NCBI RefSeq assembly: GCF_007644035.1
Contig: NZ_VMTV02000047.1
Span: forward strand, 84,712-148,711
Length of the DNA stretch: 64,000 nucleotides
From: Vogesella mureinivorans
GTDB lineage: Bacteria; Pseudomonadota; Gammaproteobacteria; Burkholderiales; Chromobacteriaceae
Reading direction: 5' to 3'
Shown here: piece after piece, positions 52,898-61,056 of the stretch
Position numbering within the stretch: the first letter of the stretch is position 1
Layout of the letters: each line of letters starts with the position of its first letter
The notes under the pieces: model-generated
Databases searched by the model: none
What the model saw: the letters and a program-made list of their open reading frames with translations, nothing else
Told to the model about the DNA's origin: nothing
Made by a program: the position numbers and the translations under genes

Positions 52898-54496
52898 ATG
52901 CCCCGCCTTCACTCACGCTTTCGCCTGGCCGACTGGCTGATCCTGACCACTGTTACGCTGCTGGCCCTGCTGACGATACTGGTGCAAACGTGGTCGGAGT
53001 GGAATGCGGTGGTGATGGAAAGCAGCCGCCGCTTCCGCGACCACAAAGACCAGTTCTACCGCAGCTTCGAGCAGCAGCTCACCCAGGCGCGCAGCGACGC
53101 CGGCCAGCTGCGCTGGGCGCTGGACGACGCGGGCCGGCTGCAAACGGCGCAGTGGCAGGCCATTTGCCGCCAGCTGGACGACGGCCGCTGGCAACAGCTG
53201 ACCTTGGTGCTGCAGCAAGGGCCGCAAGCGGGTAGCTATACCTGCGGCCAACCTGCTCGGCCACTGGACGCCGCCAGCATCGCACTGGCCCGTCAACTGC
53301 AAGCACACCACGCTCCGGTACTGGGCGACGACAGCAGCCGAAAAGCGGTAGCGGGCCAGCCACCGGTGCTGTCTTGGCTTTACCCGCTGCACCACGGTAG
53401 CCGTCTGGCCGGCTACATCCACGCCCGTTACCTGCTGCAAGCCGCGCTGGACGCCAGCGTCCGCGCGCAGCCGGACCACGCCGCCTACGCGCTGGACGAA
53501 GGCAACCCACTGGACGACCCGGAAAACGGCAGCTACCCGCCGGCACCGATGCTGCAAAGCAAAGACTGGCAGCCGGGGCAATTTTTCTATGGCCGCCCGC
53601 TATACGATGACCCCACGATCCCGCAGTGGCTCACCCACTGGGACAACCTGGACTGGCAGACCCTGAGCGGCCAACCCTACCGGCTAACGCTGTTCGACCG
53701 CAGCCCGTTCCGTAAGTGGTACGAGTTCTACTGGGAAGACCAGCTCACCATCGCGCTAACGTCCCTGTTGGCCCTGCTGATCATCGTCACTACGGTGGCA
53801 GTGCTGCGCACCCGCCAGCGCCTGCATCGGGCTGCCGACAGCCGCCGCCGCCGGCTGGCACGCCGCGCGCGCGAGCTGAAGCAGGCGCAGGAAGAACAGC
53901 ACTTGCTGGAAGCCGCGCTGCTGGACACCAGCGAACGCGAAAAGCAGCGCCTGGGCAGCGAGCTGCACGACGGCGCCGGCCAGTCGCTCACCGCCGCCCG
54001 GCTGCTGGCCGACAGACTGGCCAGCACGCTGCAGCCTGTGCCACCGGCGCTGGGCGCACTGCAAAGCTGCCTGCAGCAAGCGGTAAACGAGGTACGGCTG
54101 GGTGCACGCGGCCTGACACCGGCACCGCTGCTGGAAGACGGGCTGGAACCTGCGCTGCAGGCGCTGGCCAGCCAGCACGAAGGTAGCGGCGTCAGCGTGG
54201 CGCTGCAGGTGCACGACACACCGCCCCGGCTCGCCCCCGAAGCGCGGCTGCACGTGTACCGCATCGCGCAGGAAGCCATCAGCAATGCCATCCGCCATGG
54301 CCAGGCCAGCAGCGTGACACTGGCGCTGGGCAAAGCGCCGCTGCTGACCGTGCATGACAACGGCTGCGGTTTTGACCCTGCCAGCATCAGCCACGGTATC
54401 GGCCTGCGCTCGCAGCAATTGCGCGCCGGCCTGCTGGGCCGCAGCCTGCAACTTCAGACCGCACCAGGCGGAGGCACCACCGTATGTCTGGCCTGA
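52898..54496 (+). CDS. Sensor histidine kinase (NarX/UhpB-type, HisKA_3)
   Basis: A 532-residue membrane sensor. Two transmembrane helices (ADWLILTTVTLLALLTILVQ near 11-30 and LTIALTSLLALLIIVTTVAVL near 280-300) bracket a periplasmic domain of about 245 residues with no recognisable fold. The cytoplasmic part has a coiled coil, the HisKA_3 dimerisation motif EKQRLGSELHDGAGQSLTAARLLADRL with phospho-acceptor His, and a HATPase_c domain (ISNAIRHGQASSVTLAL; VHDNGCGFDP; GIGLRSQQLRA). ATG 52898 was chosen over an in-frame TTG nine bases earlier. Its stop overlaps the response regulator start. Confidence 0.9.
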   Translation: MPRLHSRFRLADWLILTTVTLLALLTILVQTWSEWNAVVMESSRRFRDHKDQFYRSFEQQLTQARSDAGQLRWALDDAGRLQTAQWQAICRQLDDGRWQQLTLVLQQGPQAGSYTCGQPARPLDAASIALARQLQAHHAPVLGDDSSRKAVAGQPPVLSWLYPLHHGSRLAGYIHARYLLQAALDASVRAQPDHAAYALDEGNPLDDPENGSYPPAPMLQSKDWQPGQFFYGRPLYDDPTIPQWLTHWDNLDWQTLSGQPYRLTLFDRSPFRKWYEFYWEDQLTIALTSLLALLIIVTTVAVLRTRQRLHRAADSRRRRLARRARELKQAQEEQHLLEAALLDTSEREKQRLGSELHDGAGQSLTAARLLADRLASTLQPVPPALGALQSCLQQAVNEVRLGARGLTPAPLLEDGLEPALQALASQHEGSGVSVALQVHDTPPRLAPEARLHVYRIAQEAISNAIRHGQASSVTLALGKAPLLTVHDNGCGFDPASISHGIGLRSQQLRAGLLGRSLQLQTAPGGGTTVCLA

Positions 54497-55137
54497 TGCT
54501 GCAACACGTGCTGCTGGTGGACGACCACCCCATCGTACGGCTGGGGTTGGCCGCATTACTGGGCAGCCACTGCCCCGGCGTCCGCATTGCCGAGGCCGGT
54601 AGCCTCACCGAAGCGCGCGCCGCGCTGGCCGCCACACCGCCGCAGCTGACACTGCTGGACATCAACCTGGGGCGCGGCAATGGCTTGCAGCTGCTGCCCG
54701 AGCTGCGGGCCGCCGGCAGCCGCGTACTGGTGCTGTCGATCCGCGACGAGGCCAGCATCATCGAACAAGCACTGGCCGCCGGTGCCGATGGCTACCTGAT
54801 CAAGGACGCGGCGGGCAAAGAGCTGGCGCAGGCACTGGCCGCACTGGCGCAAGGCCAGCGCTACCTGCCGCCCAATGTGGCCGTACGGCTGGCGGGCCGC
54901 CAGGGGCTACAGGCACCACAAGGCGTGGACAGCCTGAGCGCGCGCGAGCTGGAGGTGTTCTTGCTGGTAGCCCAGGGGCTGGGCAAAGGGGACATGGCGG
55001 CGCGGCTGGGCATCAGCGCCAACACCGTGGAAACCCACCGCCAGAAACTGAAGCAAAAGCTGGGGGCAGACAGCCAGCACGCGCTGCTGAAACTGGCGCT
55101 GGCACACACCGGCCGCGCACTGCCTACCGACGGTTAA
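54496..55137 (+). CDS. NarL/FixJ-family response regulator
   Basis: A 213-residue two-domain regulator. The receiver has the acidic pair in LLVDDHPIVRLGL, the phospho-acceptor Asp in LTLLDINLGRGNG, and the lysine in YLIKDAAG. The C-terminal LuxR-type HTH reads LSARELEVFLLVAQGLGKGDMAARLGISANTVETHRQKLKQKL. It is coupled to the kinase gene by TGATG; an ATG 12 nt earlier is also possible. A GTTGGCCGCA copy at 54546 encodes Leu-Ala-Ala with a TTG leucine in a gene that otherwise prefers CTG. Confidence 0.9.
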   Translation: MLQHVLLVDDHPIVRLGLAALLGSHCPGVRIAEAGSLTEARAALAATPPQLTLLDINLGRGNGLQLLPELRAAGSRVLVLSIRDEASIIEQALAAGADGYLIKDAAGKELAQALAALAQGQRYLPPNVAVRLAGRQGLQAPQGVDSLSARELEVFLLVAQGLGKGDMAARLGISANTVETHRQKLKQKLGADSQHALLKLALAHTGRALPTDG

Positions 55138-55185
55138 ACCATCAGCAGGCCAGCACCGTGGCAGCGGTGGTGCGTCAGACCAATA

Positions 55186-56208
55186 TCAGAACTGCTCGCG
55201 CCAGCGAAACGCCCAGCGCCCTACCAGCAGGGTAAAACCGGCTACCAATGCCAGCAGCAGCCAGAAGCCGTGCGGGTTGGCCGCAAAGGGGATGCCGCCC
55301 ACGTTCATGCCAAAGAAACCAGCCACCATATTGATAGGCAAGGCCAGCACGGTAACCAGCGTCAGGGTGAACAGCGTGCGGTTGGTCTGCTCGTTCAGCA
55401 TGGCGGCCAGCTCTTCCTGCAGCAGCTTGATGCGCTCTACCAGCGACACCAGGTCGCCCAATACCAGGGAAAACTCTTCGGTGGATTCGCGCAGGTCTTG
55501 CAGGTCGTAGTCGTTTACCCAGGCCGGCGGTTTGTTCAGCAGGCGAAACACCGAGCCCGGCTCTGGTGCCAGCAGGCGCTGCAGCCGCACCAGGGTGCGG
55601 CGCATGGCCGCCAGCTCGGCGCGGCGGTCGCCCAGGCGGTGCGCCAGCAGGCTGTCTTCCAGCGCATCCACACTGGCGGTGGTATCGCGCACGATGCGAA
55701 TCAGGATATCGGCCTGGTCTTGCAGCAAGTGCACCAACAGGCCCAGCGGCGAGGCAAACGCGGCACCGCGCTTGACCGAGGCGCGCAGCTGGTCGATGGC
55801 GCGCAGTGGCTTGAGCCGCGCGGTCACCAGCACCTGCGGCGTGGCGCAGGCCCACATGGACGCCACATCGGTCACGCTGCGATCAAACTCGAAGGTCACG
55901 TCGTTGATCACCGCCAGCAGCGCTTCGTCGATGTGCTCCAGCCGGGTGGAGCCGGTGCCGGCGCCCAGCTGCTCGTAAAAGGCAGCGGGCAAGGCGGGCA
56001 GCACGGCACGCAGCCAGCGCTGGCAGCCGCTGTGCGACAGGTTCAGGTGCAGCCAGACAAAGTGGCCCGCAGGCAGGCCTGCGGCCAACTGCTGCTGCAA
56101 ACCGGCCACATCCAGCACACTACCGGCCTGCTGCGGGGCAAAACGATAGGCACAAATCAGGCCCACCTGTTCTGCATCAAAACGTGCTGTTGCCGCTACC
56201 GCGCTCAT
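55186..56208 (-). CDS. CorA-family divalent cation transporter, ZntB-like
   Basis: A 340-residue CorA-superfamily channel/transporter. A large cytoplasmic N-terminal domain is followed by two C-terminal transmembrane helices and the GMN signature in VAGFFGMNVGGIPFA. Length and the loop after GMN fit ZntB (zinc) better than CorA (magnesium), but the substrate is not certain. It is monocistronic and divergent from earP. Copies of the repeat at 55276 (Ala-Ala-Asn) and 56080 lie inside. Confidence 0.85.
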   Translation of the reverse strand: MSAVAATARFDAEQVGLICAYRFAPQQAGSVLDVAGLQQQLAAGLPAGHFVWLHLNLSHSGCQRWLRAVLPALPAAFYEQLGAGTGSTRLEHIDEALLAVINDVTFEFDRSVTDVASMWACATPQVLVTARLKPLRAIDQLRASVKRGAAFASPLGLLVHLLQDQADILIRIVRDTTASVDALEDSLLAHRLGDRRAELAAMRRTLVRLQRLLAPEPGSVFRLLNKPPAWVNDYDLQDLRESTEEFSLVLGDLVSLVERIKLLQEELAAMLNEQTNRTLFTLTLVTVLALPINMVAGFFGMNVGGIPFAANPHGFWLLLALVAGFTLLVGRWAFRWREQF

Positions 56209-56387
56209 GCTGCTGCCCTCGTCTGGCTAGCGCCGCGCCCACCGCGGCACCGGCCAGTATGCGACAGCCCGGTGACAGCGGCGTGACAATGCCATGCCAC
56301 GGGCAAGGCGCTTCAGGCGCCAGGTTATTGCGGCAGTGGCCACCGTGCCCCGCTATACTGGCGGCCTGTTTTTACGGGTGTCCTGCG

Positions 56388-57530
56388 ATGCATTGTTCCC
56401 TGTTCTGCCGCGTCATCGATAACTACGGCGATATCGGCGTGTGCTGGCGCCTGGCGCGCCAGCTGGTACACGAGCACGGCTGGCACGTCACACTGTGGGT
56501 GGACGACCTGGCCAGCTTTGCCCGCATCGCCCCGGCGCTGGACATGGCACTAGCCTGCCAACTGCTGGACGGCATCGAGGTACGGCACTGGGCCGACCCG
56601 CTGCCGGCAGACGCCGCCGTGGGCGATATCGTCATCGAAGCCTTTGCCTGCGAGCTGCCGCACAGCTATCAGCAAGCCATGGCCGCCCAAGCCCGGCGCC
56701 CGCTGTGGCTGAACCTGGAATACCTGTCCGCCGAAGACTGGGTGGAAGGCTGCCACGGCCTGCCTTCGCCGCACCCGCGCCTGCCGCTGCAAAAATACTT
56801 TTTCTTCCCCGGCTTTACCCCGCGTACCGGCGGCCTGCTGTGCGAGCAAGCCTTGCTGGCCGAACGCGACGCCTGGCAGGCCGACACCGCGGCACAACAC
56901 GCCTACTGGCAGGCACGCGGCGTGCCGCCCTGCCCGCCTGGCGGCGTGCGCTACAGCCTGTTTGCCTACGATAGCCCGGCGGCAGCGCAGTGGGTACAAC
57001 AGTTGGCCGCAGGCAGCCAGCCGGTGCAGCTGCTATTGCCAATGAGCAAGGTGGTGCCGGACGTACTACAGGCCCTGGGCCTGCCAGCGGATGCCGCCGC
57101 CGGCCAGCACTACGCCTGCGGCCAACTGGCGCTCTACCTGCTGCCCATGACCGACCAGGCAGGCTACGACCGCCTGCTGTGGAGCTGTGATTTCAATATG
57201 GTGCGCGGCGAGGACAGTTTTCTGCGCGCGCAGTGGGCGGGGCGGCCGTTTGCCTGGCACATCTACCGCCAGGACGACGACGCGCATATCGACAAGCTGC
57301 AGGCCTTTTTGCAGCACTACTGCCACACCATGCCGCCGGCGCTGGCCACCGCGGTACAGGGCTTTATGCTGGCGTGGAACCGCAACCGGCTAACCGCCGA
57401 CAGCTGGCCAGCCCTGCTGCAACACTGGCCGCAATGGCAGCTGCATGCCCGGGCCTGGCCCGACAAAATCCTGGCTGGCGGCAGCCTGGCAGCACGGCTG
57501 GTGCAATTTTCCCAGATTCGGCTACAATAG
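56388..57530 (+). CDS. earP: EF-P arginine rhamnosyltransferase EarP
   Basis: A 380-residue GT-B inverting glycosyltransferase that transfers rhamnose from dTDP-rhamnose to Arg32 of elongation factor P. The opening SLFCRVIDNYGDIGVCWRLARQL carries aspartates 11 and 15 at the positions of the catalytic/acceptor-binding pair. The nucleotide-sugar site RGEDSFLRAQWAGRPFAWHIY is complete. It is directly upstream of efp (56 nt), the usual arrangement in this branch. The start at 56388 was chosen to give the conserved MHCSLF; a much longer frame upstream is non-homologous in look. Confidence 0.93.
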   Translation: MHCSLFCRVIDNYGDIGVCWRLARQLVHEHGWHVTLWVDDLASFARIAPALDMALACQLLDGIEVRHWADPLPADAAVGDIVIEAFACELPHSYQQAMAAQARRPLWLNLEYLSAEDWVEGCHGLPSPHPRLPLQKYFFFPGFTPRTGGLLCEQALLAERDAWQADTAAQHAYWQARGVPPCPPGGVRYSLFAYDSPAAAQWVQQLAAGSQPVQLLLPMSKVVPDVLQALGLPADAAAGQHYACGQLALYLLPMTDQAGYDRLLWSCDFNMVRGEDSFLRAQWAGRPFAWHIYRQDDDAHIDKLQAFLQHYCHTMPPALATAVQGFMLAWNRNRLTADSWPALLQHWPQWQLHARAWPDKILAGGSLAARLVQFSQIRLQ

Positions 57531-57586
57531 CGGGTTTTCTGGAACCCGTTTCCGATTCCGATTCAAGACTTTAGGACTTTATAAGC

Positions 57587-58150
57587 ATGAAAACCGCTCA
57601 GGAACTCCGCGCTGGTAACGTATTCATGGTAGGTAACGACCCGATGGTCGTGCAGAAAGCCGAATTCTCCAAATCCGGCCGCAACGCCTCCGTTGTAAAA
57701 ATGAAAATGAAGAACCTGCTGACCGGCGCCGGTACCGAAACCGTGTACAAAGCCGACGACAAGTTCGACGTAGTTGTTCTGGAAAAGCGCGAGTGCACCT
57801 ACTCCTACTTTGCCGACCCGATGTACGTGTTCATGGACGAAGAGTTCAACCAGTACGAAGTTGAATCCGAAAACCTGGGCGACACCATCGGCTACATCAT
57901 CGATGGCATGGAAGACAAGTGCGAAGTGACCTTCTACAACGGCAAGGCCATCTCCGTAGAGCTGCCAACCACCGTGGTACGCGAAGTGGAATACACCGAG
58001 CCAGCCGTACGTGGCGACACCTCCGGTAAAGTACTGAAGCCGGCCCGCATCAAAGGCACCACCATGGAGATCCCGGTTCCGGCCTTCGTGGAAATCGGCA
58101 ACCTGATCGAGATCGACACCCGCACCAACGAATTCAAGAAACGCGCCTGA
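57587..58150 (+). CDS. efp: Elongation factor P
   Basis: A 187-residue translation factor that relieves ribosome stalling at polyproline. The KOW, central and C-terminal OB domains are all present. Position 32 at the loop tip is arginine ([11 protein letters not shown]), the residue rhamnosylated by EarP, unlike the lysine of the EpmA/B systems. Codon use is highly biased, fitting a highly expressed gene. It carries no copy of the GTTGGCCGCA repeat. Confidence 0.97.
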   Translation: MKTAQELRAGNVFMVGNDPMVVQKAEFSKSGRNASVVKMKMKNLLTGAGTETVYKADDKFDVVVLEKRECTYSYFADPMYVFMDEEFNQYEVESENLGDTIGYIIDGMEDKCEVTFYNGKAISVELPTTVVREVEYTEPAVRGDTSGKVLKPARIKGTTMEIPVPAFVEIGNLIEIDTRTNEFKKRA

Positions 58151-58166
58151 TTTACCGCGCTTCATG

Positions 58167-58198
58167 AAAAACCGGCAGCCTGAGCTGCCGGTTTTTTT
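58167..58198 (+). terminator. Terminator of efp
   Basis: Stem AAAAACCGGCAGC / GCTGCCGGTTTTT with loop CTGA and seven T, 16 nt after the stop. Confidence 0.92.
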
Positions 58199-58270
58199 AC
58201 GCCCGCACGCCCTGGCCGCCACGGGCAAGCTTGCCGAAAAACCACCTGCTGGGTATCATGCCGGCTTCCT

Positions 58271-58363
58271 GAGGGAGTAGCCGCCCTGCGAGACAGCAGG
58301 GGCTTGCGTCAACACACTTGGCCGTTCGGCCATGGCGCTAGCGACACGCGTTTGGCAAGACTC
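58271..58363 (+). ncRNA. yybP-ykoY manganese riboswitch aptamer
   Basis: The conserved segments are in order: GAGGGAGTAGCCG at the 5' end, GCGTCAACACACTTGGCC in the middle, and GGCAAGACTCAT at the 3' end, as in the E. coli mntP leader. Mn2+ binding in this family opens expression of manganese exporters. The gene that follows encodes a two-motif ExGDK(T) exporter, matching the aptamer. Confidence 0.85.
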
Positions 58364-58382
58364 ATGATTCGCCATGCACAGC

Positions 58383-58424
58383 GGGGGCTGCGCCATGGTG
58401 GGTCATGTTTCGTGCGCAGCCCCC
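58383..58424 (+). promoter_or_regulatory. Expression platform hairpin of the manganese riboswitch
   Basis: An 11-bp perfect stem GGGGGCTGCGC / GCGCAGCCCCC with a 20-nt loop, ending 3 nt before the GGAG ribosome-binding site and 11 nt before the ATG. No T-tract, so control is probably at translation initiation or by anti-sequestration. Confidence 0.65.
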
Positions 58425-58435
58425 TCGGAGTCTTC

Positions 58436-58996
58436 ATGGAAGCGTTCTTCCTGTCTACCGGCATTGTTGCCCTGGCCGAAATCGGCGATAAAACCCAACT
58501 ACTGGCGCTGCTGCTGGCCGCCCGCTTCAAAAAGCCTGTGCCGATCATTCTGGGTATCTTTGCCGCTACGGTACTGAACCACGCAGGCGCTGCCTGGCTG
58601 GGCCACGTCGCCACCGGTTTTATCGATATGAACATCCTGCGCTGGGTACTGGGTATTTCCTTTATCGCCATGGCCGCGTGGATGCTGATCCCCGACAAAC
58701 TGGACGACGACACCCGCCTGTTCGAGCGCTTTGGCGTGTTTGGCGCCACCTGTATTGCCTTTTTCCTGGCCGAAATGGGCGACAAAACCCAGATCGCTAC
58801 CGTGGCGCTGTCGGCGCGTTACATGGATGCCACCATCGGCGTGGTCATGGGCACCACCCTGGGCATGATGATTGCCAACGTGCCGGCCGTACTGCTGGGC
58901 GAAGTGGCCGCGCGCAAGCTGCCGGTAGAACTGGTGCACAAAATCGCCGCCGGCATCTTTGCTGTGGTAGGCGTGCTGACGCTGGTGAGCTTCTAA
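58436..58996 (+). CDS. Gdt1/TMEM165-family (UPF0016) manganese exporter
   Basis: A 186-residue membrane protein with six helices arranged as two repeats, each carrying the family motif: LAEIGDKTQLLALLLA near residue 14 and LAEMGDKTQIATVALS near 112. Bacterial members (MneA, MntX-type function) export Mn2+. The start at 58436 follows GGAG; upstream in-frame codons belong to the riboswitch. Gene control by a yybP-ykoY element and the motifs together make manganese detoxification the likely job. Followed by a repeat hairpin. Confidence 0.9.
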   Translation: MEAFFLSTGIVALAEIGDKTQLLALLLAARFKKPVPIILGIFAATVLNHAGAAWLGHVATGFIDMNILRWVLGISFIAMAAWMLIPDKLDDDTRLFERFGVFGATCIAFFLAEMGDKTQIATVALSARYMDATIGVVMGTTLGMMIANVPAVLLGEVAARKLPVELVHKIAAGIFAVVGVLTLVSF

Positions 58997-59004
58997 ATGC
59001 TACA

Positions 59005-59032
59005 TGCGGCCAACCTGACAGGGTTGGCCGCA
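59005..59032 (+). repeat. GTTGGCCGCA inverted pair forming a hairpin
   Basis: Exact copies at 59005-59014 and 59023-59032; with one more base each they make an 11-bp stem and a 6-nt loop. It starts 8 nt after the exporter stop and ends 14 nt before the stop of the converging gene, so it can act as a shared terminator. Confidence 0.9.
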
Positions 59033-59046
59033 AGGCTGGGCAAGAC

Positions 59047-60915
59047 CTACTTTTGCAGCAGAATCTGCGCCTGGCCGTCGCACTCTTCCAGCTGGTCGAC
59101 GAAGCGGCCAAACTCGGCACTGCGCATGGTATCGGCAGACAGCCATAACGCTTTACGTACCCATTGCTGCGCCAGACCTACCCCGTTTTTCACTGGCACG
59201 GCCTTCAGCGTGTAGTCGGCCCATGGCGAGCGCACCTCGCAGCTCGCCGGCTGCTCCAGCGGCTTCACGCTATGTACGCGCGTGACGCTTTGCTCGTTGC
59301 TGGCTTCCAGCAGGTAGTCCGTTACCCCGGCCTTGGCCTGCCACTGCCGCCAGGTGGCAATACGGCCGCTGGTCTGGCGCAGATCCAGCAGACGGAACGC
59401 GCCCAGCGGCTTGGTCACTTGCCCTACCGTCGCGTCTACCGTGTAGCGGTACGGCTCGGCCAGCAAGGCCGGTACGGCGCTACGCTGTACCTGGTGGCGT
59501 GTCTTGGTCATGCCATTGGACAGCAAAGCCTCGGCCAGCACATTGTCCTGCCGCTCTTTGCCCTGCCCGCTTTCCACACCCAGTATCTGGCGAGCCATGC
59601 TGCCCGCCAGCTCGCCCTCAGCCTTGAGCTGCCAAAGGCGGCCATCTAGCAGGCTGAAATCCAGCTGCTGCCGGTTATAGCTGCTGGCGGCGGCCATCAG
59701 CGCGATGCGGTCGGCTACCACCTGGCCATCGTCAGCCAGCACAAAAACATTGCGGTCTTGCAGCTCGCGCACCGGGCCGTGCAGCACGTTCAGCTTTTGT
59801 GTCGGGTCCAGCCAGTAGGTCTGGCCCGCTACCTGCAGCCGGACAATGGCGTGGTTCAGGCCATTCTGTGGCGACAACAGCAGCGGCGTGTTATCCACAT
59901 CGGCACGCACCAGCGCCACCTGCGCCTGCAAACCGCTTACTCGCAGCATGGCGGCCAGCGTCAACGCCATATCCTTGCAGTCACCAAAGCCACGCTGCTC
60001 GATTTGCGCCAGCGTAAACGGCAGGTAGCCGTTTTCTGATACCCGCCAGTCGCCCATGTAACGGATGCGGGTATTCACATCGGCCATCAGGCCGGCCAGC
60101 TGTTGCTGCCATGGTTTACCCTGCACAGCGGCCACGGCGGCGCTGGCCTGGGCGGGCAAGGACTCAGCCAGCCGCTGTGCAAAGCCGCTGGCTATAGGCG
60201 CCAGATAACGCATGGGGTCGGCTTCGGTACTGACATCAATCAGCGGCAGGCTGCGCAACTCAAAGCGGTTTCCGGTTTCGGTCACATCAAAAAACATGGG
60301 CTGCAGGCTGCGTGCGGCCAACGCTTTGCCGTCTGCCGATTGTGTCACCTCGATGCGGCCAGCCAGATCGCGGCCCGCCCAGTGCAGTGGCTGGTCGGCG
60401 CGAATTTTCCAGTCGAACTCGTCTATACGCAGGCTACCGGCGGACAAGCCTTGCATCTGTGACAGTGCCTCGAAAGGCGCAATCCGCGGCGTCTGGCGGC
60501 GGTATTCCAGCACCACGGTGCTACCAGTGCGCACCGCAGGAAAAGCAACGGTCAGATAGCTGCTGCTCTCGAAGCCATTCTGCCCGGGCATGGTGCCGCG
60601 CTGGATGTCGCCATCCGGCACGGCCAGCTCGGTGCCATCCGCCTGGCGTGTGTAAGCACGCAGCAGGGTGAGTGTTTCGCGTTCGCGGAACACCAGGGTC
60701 GCGGTGCCGAAAGCATCGCGGCCACTATCGCGCAAAATGGTGACCACCTGCTCGATGCGGCAGTCACTCCCCTGCGCCACCTGCCACTGGCAATCTTGCC
60801 GGAAGCGCAAGGCCGAGTTGGCCTCCTGCGGGGATTTGAACGCTGCCATGGCCGGCATGGACACGGCAAGGCACATTAACAACTTGGCAGACCGATTCAT
60901 GATATCAAGATTCAT
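59047..60915 (-). CDS. Exported DUF3857/transglutaminase-like protein
   Basis: A 622-residue secreted protein: signal peptide (SAKLLMCLAVSMPAMA), a DUF3857 beta domain (about residues 30-230, with FRERETLTLLRAYTRQADGTEL), and a transglutaminase-like core whose Cys-His-Asp triad appears in RGFGDCKDMALTLAAML, NGLNHAIVRLQ and YWLDPTQ. The C-terminal part is beta-rich (DUF2569/3858-like by position). Activity is unknown; bacterial homologues are thought to act on envelope or extracellular proteins. ATGs at 60921, 60915 and 60900 are all plausible; 60915 is used here. Confidence 0.82.
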   Translation of the reverse strand: MNLDIMNRSAKLLMCLAVSMPAMAAFKSPQEANSALRFRQDCQWQVAQGSDCRIEQVVTILRDSGRDAFGTATLVFRERETLTLLRAYTRQADGTELAVPDGDIQRGTMPGQNGFESSSYLTVAFPAVRTGSTVVLEYRRQTPRIAPFEALSQMQGLSAGSLRIDEFDWKIRADQPLHWAGRDLAGRIEVTQSADGKALAARSLQPMFFDVTETGNRFELRSLPLIDVSTEADPMRYLAPIASGFAQRLAESLPAQASAAVAAVQGKPWQQQLAGLMADVNTRIRYMGDWRVSENGYLPFTLAQIEQRGFGDCKDMALTLAAMLRVSGLQAQVALVRADVDNTPLLLSPQNGLNHAIVRLQVAGQTYWLDPTQKLNVLHGPVRELQDRNVFVLADDGQVVADRIALMAAASSYNRQQLDFSLLDGRLWQLKAEGELAGSMARQILGVESGQGKERQDNVLAEALLSNGMTKTRHQVQRSAVPALLAEPYRYTVDATVGQVTKPLGAFRLLDLRQTSGRIATWRQWQAKAGVTDYLLEASNEQSVTRVHSVKPLEQPASCEVRSPWADYTLKAVPVKNGVGLAQQWVRKALWLSADTMRSAEFGRFVDQLEECDGQAQILLQK

Positions 60916-61006
60916 TCTCATCAATAACGCCGCACAAACTACAACAAAGTCATAGGCCGGACAAGCACCACGCTGACTCAAGTAGCACCCACCGCACCAT
61001 CCAATA

Positions 61007-61036
61007 AAAAAACCGCAGCACTTGGCTGCGGTTTTG
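61007..61036 (-). terminator. Terminator of rnr
   Basis: Stem AACCGCAGC / GCTGCGGTT with a 5-nt loop, ending in seven T on the minus strand; 20 nt beyond the stop. Confidence 0.9.
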
Positions 61037-61056
61037 TCTGCTACGGCGACGCGGGC

